Source: Bacillota bacterium
Lineage (GTDB): Bacteria; Bacillota; Clostridia; Christensenellales; CAG-138
Assembly (NCBI GenBank): GCA_023400985.1
Contig: JAEXEN010000014.1
Location: 1-18,398, forward strand
DNA length: 18,398 nucleotides
Direction of reading: 5' to 3'
The notes under the pieces are model-generated. The model saw nothing but the letters and a program-made list of their open reading frames with translations, made no database searches and had not been told where the DNA came from. Positions 14,000 through 18,398 of this stretch are shown here, piece after piece. Positions within the stretch are counted from its first letter, which is position 1. Every line of letters begins with the position of its first letter. A program made the translations under genes and the position numbers.

Positions 14000-15328
14000 T
14001 CAGCCGTTTGCAAGCTGATATTCGGTGGCCCAGCCGTCCACGAATGCGGTCACGACCGCATCCCAGGTGCCGGTGCCCGCGGCATACGCGGTAAGCGCGG
14101 AACCTACGCCGTTCTTCCACTCCTCGGAGGGCATGGTGGCAAAGCACCATGCGACCGCGGTCTTGCCGTTTGCGATGTATTCATCCGCAATCTTGATGAG
14201 CGGATTGGTGGAAGCTTTGGCGCTCTTAAACGGGCAGACGAAGCCCATGTCATCCGCAAGCGCGGAGGTGCCCTTCTCGGAGGTAACGACCCAGTAGAGG
14301 AAATCGAGGGTAGCTTGGATGTTTTCCTCGGAGGCGTTCTTATTTACGCACCAATAGTTTTCGGAACCGGTGCAAAGGCCCTGATTCCCTTCGCCTTCGG
14401 CGCCGATGTAAATGGGCAGCATGTAGAGGTTTTCATCCCCGATGGAGGAAACGTCGTTATACGCCCAGGTGCCGTTTTGATAGAACACGGCCTCGCCGTT
14501 CACAAACTCGGACACCGCGTCGTTGCCGGTCTTGGCGGCAAGCTCGGCGGGGGCGCAGGTGGCGTTGTTGATGTAGAGATCCCATACGGCCTTGTAGTTA
14601 TCGAGATAGGTGCCCTTGATGGCGTCGGTCGAGCCGATATTGTCCGCCTTATACTCGTAATAGATGGGCAGATTGGCAAGGTGGGTCTTGAACCTCCAGT
14701 CGGACGAACCGTCCATACCGGAGGAAGTAAACGCGGAGAAACCGAGCTCGGCTTTGCGGGCGGTGATATCCTCCACGACGGCCTTGAGGGACGCGAAGTC
14801 CTTGATCTCGTCGATGCTGTGGCCGGCCTTTGTTAAAAGGTCCGTGTTCACGATGATGCCGTAGGTCTCGATCACGTAAGCGATACCGTAGACGGCGCTG
14901 CCTTCCTTGAGCGCGAAGTCGTCGCTGGTGAGCTCGCCGTAGAGCGCCGAGGAGGAAAGATCATAGCAGTAATCCTTCCAGTTGTTCAAGCCGACGGGGC
15001 CGTTCACCTGGAACAACGTGGGGGGCTCGGACTTGCCCATCTCGCTCATGAGGGTGGTTTCATAGTTGCCGGATGCGGCGGTAACGACCGTTACGGGGAC
15101 GCCGGTCTCCTGCGTGTAAGCCGCGGCAAGCTCCTGCCACTGCGCATCCTGCTCGGGCTTGAAGTTGAGATAGTATACCGTTCCGCTCGCCGAGGGCTCG
15201 GCGGGGGTGGTTTCAACAGGCGCCGCGGATTCCGCGGAGGTCGGGGTTTCCGCTGCCGGCGCCGGCTGGCAAGCCGCAAGGCCGACCATCATAACAAGCG
15301 CCAGAATAACAGCTAAGGTTTTTTTCAT
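14000..15328 (-). CDS. ABC sugar-binding lipoprotein (CUT1 solute-binding protein)
   Basis: This 442-residue protein has a lipoprotein signal (MKKTLAVILALVMMVGLAAC, lipobox LAAC with Cys20), a Thr/Pro/Ala/Glu linker to about residue 50, and a family 1 binding domain with VTVVTAASGNYETTL, EPPTLFQVNG, YGIIVNTDLLTKAG and the hinge GEAVFYQNGTWA. The start at 15328 is taken because GAGG lies 5 nt upstream; a GTG 9 nt earlier would be too close to the AAGGAG. It captures the sugar outside the membrane and delivers it to the two permeases downstream. Maltodextrin is inferred from malQ; residues alone do not prove the ligand. Confidence 0.93.
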   Translation of the reverse strand: MKKTLAVILALVMMVGLAACQPAPAAETPTSAESAAPVETTPAEPSASGTVYYLNFKPEQDAQWQELAAAYTQETGVPVTVVTAASGNYETTLMSEMGKSEPPTLFQVNGPVGLNNWKDYCYDLSSSALYGELTSDDFALKEGSAVYGIAYVIETYGIIVNTDLLTKAGHSIDEIKDFASLKAVVEDITARKAELGFSAFTSSGMDGSSDWRFKTHLANLPIYYEYKADNIGSTDAIKGTYLDNYKAVWDLYINNATCAPAELAAKTGNDAVSEFVNGEAVFYQNGTWAYNDVSSIGDENLYMLPIYIGAEGEGNQGLCTGSENYWCVNKNASEENIQATLDFLYWVVTSEKGTSALADDMGFVCPFKSAKASTNPLIKIADEYIANGKTAVAWCFATMPSEEWKNGVGSALTAYAAGTGTWDAVVTAFVDGWATEYQLANG

Positions 15329-15349
15329 TGTCCTCACTCCTTATTTATA

Positions 15350-15368
15350 TTTGCGCATGACGCGCAAA
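15350..15368. promoter_or_regulatory. Inverted repeat upstream of the binding-protein gene
   Basis: TTTGCGC (15350-15356) and GCGCAAA (15362-15368) flank 5 bp, 22-40 bp before the start codon, next to TATAAA on the minus strand. It might be an operator or a small hairpin; no clear -35 box accompanies it. It does not match the AACGTT-type operators upstream of the repressor gene. Confidence 0.35.
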
Positions 15369-15393
15369 CTTAAATACGCATTTCCAGTTTTGC

Positions 15394-16410
15394 CTAAATC
15401 TTCTTTACGGAACCGCCCTTGCGAAGGCTCGTTTCCAAAAGGACATGGTCGTTGACACCGGTTCTAGCGATGAGACCGGCGAGTATCTTCACGCTCTTGA
15501 GCGCAAGCTCCTCGGAGGGCTGCGCAAGCGTCGTCAAGGCAGGTATGCAGTAAGCGGAAAATTCAATGCCATCGATGGCGATCACGGAAAGATCGTCCGG
15601 CACCTTGAACCCAAGGTCCGACGCGGCCTTCATAGCTGCCACGGCCATGAGATCGGAGATGGCAAAAACAGCGGTGGGCTTTTTGGACTTTATAAGCTCC
15701 GTTGCGGCACGGTAAGCGTCGTCCATTTCAAAGCTGCCCGCAGCGGCCACAAGGACGGGATCGAACGCGGCGCCGTTGTCTTGAAGGGCGCCTACATAGC
15801 CCTCGTAGCGGAGCTGGCTGATGGAGCCGCCGTCGGTCCGCTCGATGAGCGCGCCGATCCGCCTGTGTCCGTTTTTCAAAAGATATTCGACCGCCTGCCG
15901 CGCGGTTAATTTATCGTCGATGGCGACGGAAGAATAACTGCCTTCCTCGAGCGCGCCAAACACATTCGTATAGGAGCAACAGACGAACGGCACCTTGATG
16001 GCGGCGATATCGTCTGCGCGATAGTTGAACCTGCCGCCTAAGAAGATGATGCCTTTGAGGCGCTTTTCGCGCTCGAGCATGGCGGCCGCCATAAGCTCGT
16101 CGTCGCTCGTGTCGATATGCTGGACCGACATTTCAAAGCCGCTATTGTAGAGCGCGGGCTCGATGACCTTGATGAGCCTTGCGAAGAACGGGTTGCCACG
16201 GCCCCTTATGATGACGGCGATGACGTTGGACTTCCGGTTCACAAGGTTTCGCGCGCTGTTGTTCGGCACATAGTGGTTGGAGCCGATGACTTCGAGCACC
16301 TTTTGACGGGAAACTTCGCTTACGTCCACACGGTCGTTCAATACGCGCGAGACCGTGCTCACGCTTGTGCCGCTTAGGCGTGCAATATCCTTGATCGTAA
16401 GATGGCTCAT
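15394..16410 (-). CDS. LacI-family transcriptional repressor of the sugar operon
   Basis: This 338-residue regulator starts at 16410 (MSHLTIKDIARLSG); a start 12 codons further up has no ribosome binding site and would put non-family sequence before the helix-turn-helix. The HTH (about 4-26) with SVSTVSRVLND and the hinge helix region VPNNSARNLV are classical, followed by the periplasmic-binding-like effector domain (about 60-335: VIAVIIRGRGNPFFARLI, AVFAISDLMAVAAMKAASDLG, IAIDGIEFSAY). It sits first in the operon directly behind two AACGTT operators, so autorepression relieved by an imported sugar is likely. Effector inferred as a malto-oligosaccharide or derivative. Confidence 0.95.
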   Translation of the reverse strand: MSHLTIKDIARLSGTSVSTVSRVLNDRVDVSEVSRQKVLEVIGSNHYVPNNSARNLVNRKSNVIAVIIRGRGNPFFARLIKVIEPALYNSGFEMSVQHIDTSDDELMAAAMLEREKRLKGIIFLGGRFNYRADDIAAIKVPFVCCSYTNVFGALEEGSYSSVAIDDKLTARQAVEYLLKNGHRRIGALIERTDGGSISQLRYEGYVGALQDNGAAFDPVLVAAAGSFEMDDAYRAATELIKSKKPTAVFAISDLMAVAAMKAASDLGFKVPDDLSVIAIDGIEFSAYCIPALTTLAQPSEELALKSVKILAGLIARTGVNDHVLLETSLRKGGSVKKI

Positions 16411-16462
16411 ACTTAAACCGCCGCAAAAAAGAATTTCATTCGGCATAAGACGGGGATATTTT

Positions 16463-16489
16463 CGGTAACGTTGCCGGTAACGTTACCGG
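16463..16489. promoter_or_regulatory. Two overlapping LacI-type operators
   Basis: A perfect 16-bp palindrome CCGGTAACGTTACCGG (16474-16489) overlaps a near-perfect one, CGGTAACGTTGCCG (16463-16476). Both have the central CpG in AACGTT that LacI-family proteins use; the centres are 12 bp apart. They lie just downstream of the -10 box of the repressor gene, covering about +7 to +33. Confidence 0.88.
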
Positions 16490-16502
16490 TCCTGCGAAAT
16501 GA

Positions 16503-16532
16503 ATTATATCACAGCGTATCGGAAAAAGTCAA
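16503..16532 (-). promoter_or_regulatory. Main promoter of the lacI-sugar transport-malQ operon
   Basis: On the minus strand TTGACT (16532-16527), 18 nt, TATAAT (16508-16503). The predicted start near 16496 is followed at once by the operators. Confidence 0.85.
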
Positions 16533-16620
16533 CGGCGAAAAGCTGGACTTGCACGCTTCGGATAAAACAACGGCCGTACAGCGGGTCATTGCAATTCTTT
16601 TGTAGGTTTTTTGCTTTTTT

Positions 16621-16655
16621 CGTCATTTTTCGTCAATTCGGCGCGTCAATACAAT
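16621..16655 (+). promoter_or_regulatory. Candidate promoter and CGTCA repeats of the small secreted protein
   Basis: TACAAT (16650-16655) lies 39 bp before the start codon. No -35 consensus is present; instead CGTCA occurs three times (16621, 16631, 16644), the first two in TTTTCGTCA copies 10 bp apart. Such spacing suggests an activator or an alternative sigma factor. Weak evidence. Confidence 0.35.
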
Positions 16656-16694
16656 ATATGGTGTAGCCATAAATAGGATCGAGGGGGAATTATT

Positions 16695-17081
16695 ATGAAA
16701 AAGCGTCTTCTTGCCCTTGTAATGGTGCTGGCAATTTGTTTGTCGATGGCGGGAATATCCCTCGCAGTGGAGCCGGGAAGCGGGATTACGCCGTATGGCT
16801 TGGTCCTTTTCAGCAGCGGGATCACACAGATTTCGGGGCATAACTATAAGATTTGGGCCATAGCCTATCCGTCTGTCGGCGACTCCGTGACCGTTTCGTT
16901 CGACCTTTACAAGGTCGTCGCCGGAACAGAGTTCTATATCACCTCGCAAAGCGCCAGCGGCAGCTCGGCCGCTGTAGAAGCCGCCGAATACCGCACGCTG
17001 TCTCCGGGAACCTACAAGCTGTACGCGCGGTATTACGGAACGACCCAGTCCGACAGCACCACGTTAACCAAAGTGCTTTAA
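16695..17081 (+). CDS. Small secreted protein of unknown function
   Basis: This 128-residue protein has a strong ribosome binding site (GAGGGGG) and a clear Sec signal peptide (MKKRLLALVMVLAICLSMAG, cleavage probably after SLA near residue 24). The mature part, about 104 residues, has no cysteine and is rich in Ser, Thr, Tyr and Val in an alternating pattern (VTVSFDLYKVV, TYKLYARYYGT), which suggests a beta-sandwich. I do not recognise a family with certainty; small clostridial secreted proteins with a 'GITPYG' start near the mature N-terminus look alike. It is transcribed alone, divergent from the sugar operon and convergent with the anti-sigma gene. Confidence 0.85.
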   Translation: MKKRLLALVMVLAICLSMAGISLAVEPGSGITPYGLVLFSSGITQISGHNYKIWAIAYPSVGDSVTVSFDLYKVVAGTEFYITSQSASGSSAAVEAAEYRTLSPGTYKLYARYYGTTQSDSTTLTKVL

Positions 17082-17106
17082 CGCAAAATCCGGCCGTTTG
17101 TCAGGT

Positions 17107-17154
17107 AAAAAGCGACTGCCCCGGAACGAAGTTCCGGGGCAGTCTGCCGTTTTT
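17107..17154. terminator. Bidirectional rho-independent terminator
   Basis: A perfect 14-bp stem (17114-17127 with 17131-17144) with a GAA loop has a T-run on the plus strand (17150-17154) and five A at 17107-17111, which is a T-run on the minus strand. It serves both the secreted-protein gene and the convergent anti-sigma gene. Confidence 0.93.
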
Positions 17155-17986
17155 ATTGCATCGATGCAATAAGTTCCTCCAAATCCACGCCCGCATCGGA
17201 ACTGATATACAATACCGAATTTGCCAATATGGCAGTCCCTGCGAATTTCCCGTCCGCCGAGTCTACAGCATAGTACATCGTATAATTTCCCCGTACAATG
17301 CTTTTATCGTATGAGGCATCCTCATTTTTAACGGTCAGATCGTCTGCAGTCCCCCATATCTGATTTATTTGGATCAAATAATCGCTTCTTGTCGTATAGA
17401 CTGACATCAGCGTATATCCTGCTCCGTCCCGGAATGTACATGTAAGTTCAACGCTCTCCATCCAGTCGGCTTGCAGAACGAAAGGCGTACAGCCTGTTTC
17501 TGCGCAAAACGCGTCGAAGCTATCGTACACGCGCGTTTCGCCGTCTTCCCAGCCTGCGTAATTGCCATACCCCGCTTCCGAGCGGTTGGTAAGCTCGGCC
17601 CGCTCGCCGATGATCTCCATCACGATGTCGATTAGGTTTGCCGCCGCCGCCCGCCCCGTCGGCGCAAAAGCCAAGAACGCCAAGAGCAGCAAAAGGACCA
17701 GCGCGGCAGCCATTTGGCTGCGGCGGGCCAAACGGTTTTTCGCGTTTCGGCTTTGCTTAAGGGCAATATTTTTCTTTGGGCGCAAAGCTATCGCATCGTT
17801 GAACGCATCCCACGGCACACCTTCATCCGCAAACCTTATTTTTGCCGCTTCGACCATCTCTTCAAAGGACGGGTGCGCCTCGAAAAGGATACGTGCCGCC
17901 TCCTGCTCGGGAAGAAGGATCCCACGCCTGTCCGCATAATCGAAAAACGGATGGTCCAGCAGTATCTTTTTTATTTTTCTCTTCAC
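17153..17986 (-). CDS. Membrane anti-sigma-like protein with a DUF4367-type domain
   Basis: This 277-residue protein starts at a GTG (17986) with AGGTGA 5 nt upstream. Residues 1-90 are cytoplasmic and charged, 92-108 form one transmembrane helix, and 115-277 are outside the cell and resemble DUF4367 (a two-part beta domain, FVLQADWMESVELTCTF..., YTTRSDYLIQINQIWG). Such proteins sit next to sigma factor genes in Bacillota and are thought to hold the sigma factor at the membrane until a signal arrives. The gene follows the sigma gene by 8 bp. No classical zinc-binding anti-sigma motif (HxxxCxxC) is seen in the N-terminus, so sequestration would work differently. Role inferred from architecture and context. 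Confidence 0.78.
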   Translation of the reverse strand: MKRKIKKILLDHPFFDYADRRGILLPEQEAARILFEAHPSFEEMVEAAKIRFADEGVPWDAFNDAIALRPKKNIALKQSRNAKNRLARRSQMAAALVLLLLLAFLAFAPTGRAAAANLIDIVMEIIGERAELTNRSEAGYGNYAGWEDGETRVYDSFDAFCAETGCTPFVLQADWMESVELTCTFRDGAGYTLMSVYTTRSDYLIQINQIWGTADDLTVKNEDASYDKSIVRGNYTMYYAVDSADGKFAGTAILANSVLYISSDAGVDLEELIASMQ

Positions 17987-17994
17987 AATTTCAC

Positions 17995-18398
17995 CTACAG
18001 CAAAGATAGCAGCGTGATCAAAGTATGGAGTATGGACGACTGCCGGGCAAGCCGCGTTCGCATGCGCTTGAACTGCTGCGACAGCGCGTTTGGCGACATC
18101 TTAGCAAGCGTTGCGGACTGCTCCAGCGAATAGCCGTCCAGATAAAACGCGACGAACGCTTGCCGCAAATTCTCCGAATAGCTTGCAAGGTGCTTATCGA
18201 GTACGATCGTCCATTCGATATAGCTTTGGGCTACCGTATCATCCGCGCGTCTGCCGTTTAAAACTGTCGGGTCGACCGGCAAAGCGCGCGCGGTTTTCCT
18301 TATGTAGCTGATTGCCGCCTGGCGGACGCATACCGAAAGAAAGCCTCCGGGGTTTTTGATGTCTTCCATATCGCCGTGCTGCCGGCACAGCGATAACG
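17995..18398 (-). CDS. RNA polymerase sigma-70 family factor (ECF-like), 5' end outside window
   Basis: The frame is open to the right edge, so the N-terminus is missing; 133 codons are visible. The part beginning DIKNPGGFLSVCVRQAAISYIRKTAR is the end of region 2 (promoter melting and -10 recognition), followed by a linker, and a region 4 helix-turn-helix (LRQAFVAFYLDGYSLEQSATLAKMSPNALSQQFKRMRTRL) that reads the -35 box. An internal ATG at 18367-18369 should not be used as start because region 2 extends above it. It is co-transcribed with the anti-sigma-like gene, the usual pairing for signal-responsive sigma factors. Targets unknown. Confidence 0.88.
   Translation of the reverse strand, partial: LSLCRQHGDMEDIKNPGGFLSVCVRQAAISYIRKTARALPVDPTVLNGRRADDTVAQSYIEWTIVLDKHLASYSENLRQAFVAFYLDGYSLEQSATLAKMSPNALSQQFKRMRTRLARQSSILHTLITLLSLL

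Noticed and set aside
1..18398. CRISPR array, tRNA, rRNA, attachment sites or intact insertion sequence
   Set aside because: No regularly spaced repeats, cloverleaf-like sequences, or intact transposase with terminal repeats were seen on either strand.

Overview
The window looks like chromosomal DNA of a GC-rich member of the Clostridia (Bacillota), of the Christensenellales/Oscillospirales kind found in gut communities. This rests on the protein families (a Firmicute-type HelD, an NCS2 purine permease, a CUT1 sugar transporter without its own ATPase, a DUF4367-like anti-sigma protein), on strong AGGAG-type ribosome binding sites, and on sigma-A promoters with extended -10 elements. The taxon is an inference; there is no rRNA or tRNA in the window.

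Layout. 1-2030 (minus): the 5' part of a multi-pass membrane sensor, probably a chemotaxis receptor, downstream of an SPFH-domain protein with three C-terminal zinc ribbons. 2282-3613 (plus): a purine-type NCS2 permease ending in a strong terminator. 3703-5964 (minus): a three-gene operon of a membrane-anchored phosphodiester glycosidase (NAGPA) domain protein, a two-helix mini-protein and a DMT-type transporter with a very His-rich tail. 6256-7824 (plus): a GT2-GtrA fusion and a DEDDh exonuclease. 7825-8424: no intact gene, but an internally deleted REP-associated transposase (RAYT) with palindromes, then a minus-strand unit with a perfect consensus promoter and a terminator that looks like an unannotated small RNA of about 100 nt. 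8425-10644 (plus): HelD, the RNA polymerase recycling ATPase.

10704-16532 (minus) is one catabolic unit. A consensus promoter is followed at once by two overlapping LacI-type operators, then lacI-type repressor, lipoprotein substrate-binding protein, two permeases and malQ. Together these would import and remodel malto-oligosaccharides under autoregulated repression. A GC-rich palindrome and a candidate internal promoter separate the binding-protein gene from the permease genes. The ATPase must be encoded elsewhere.

16695-17081 (plus) encodes a small secreted protein of unknown function. It shares a bidirectional terminator with a convergent sigma factor/anti-sigma pair (17153 to the right edge, minus); the sigma gene is cut by the window end.

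The most unusual items are the candidate small RNA opposite the helD leader, the decayed RAYT whose deletion joint falls in a REP-like palindrome, the glutamine replacing the usual TM8 glutamate in the NCS2 permease, and the 23-histidine tail on the DMT transporter.
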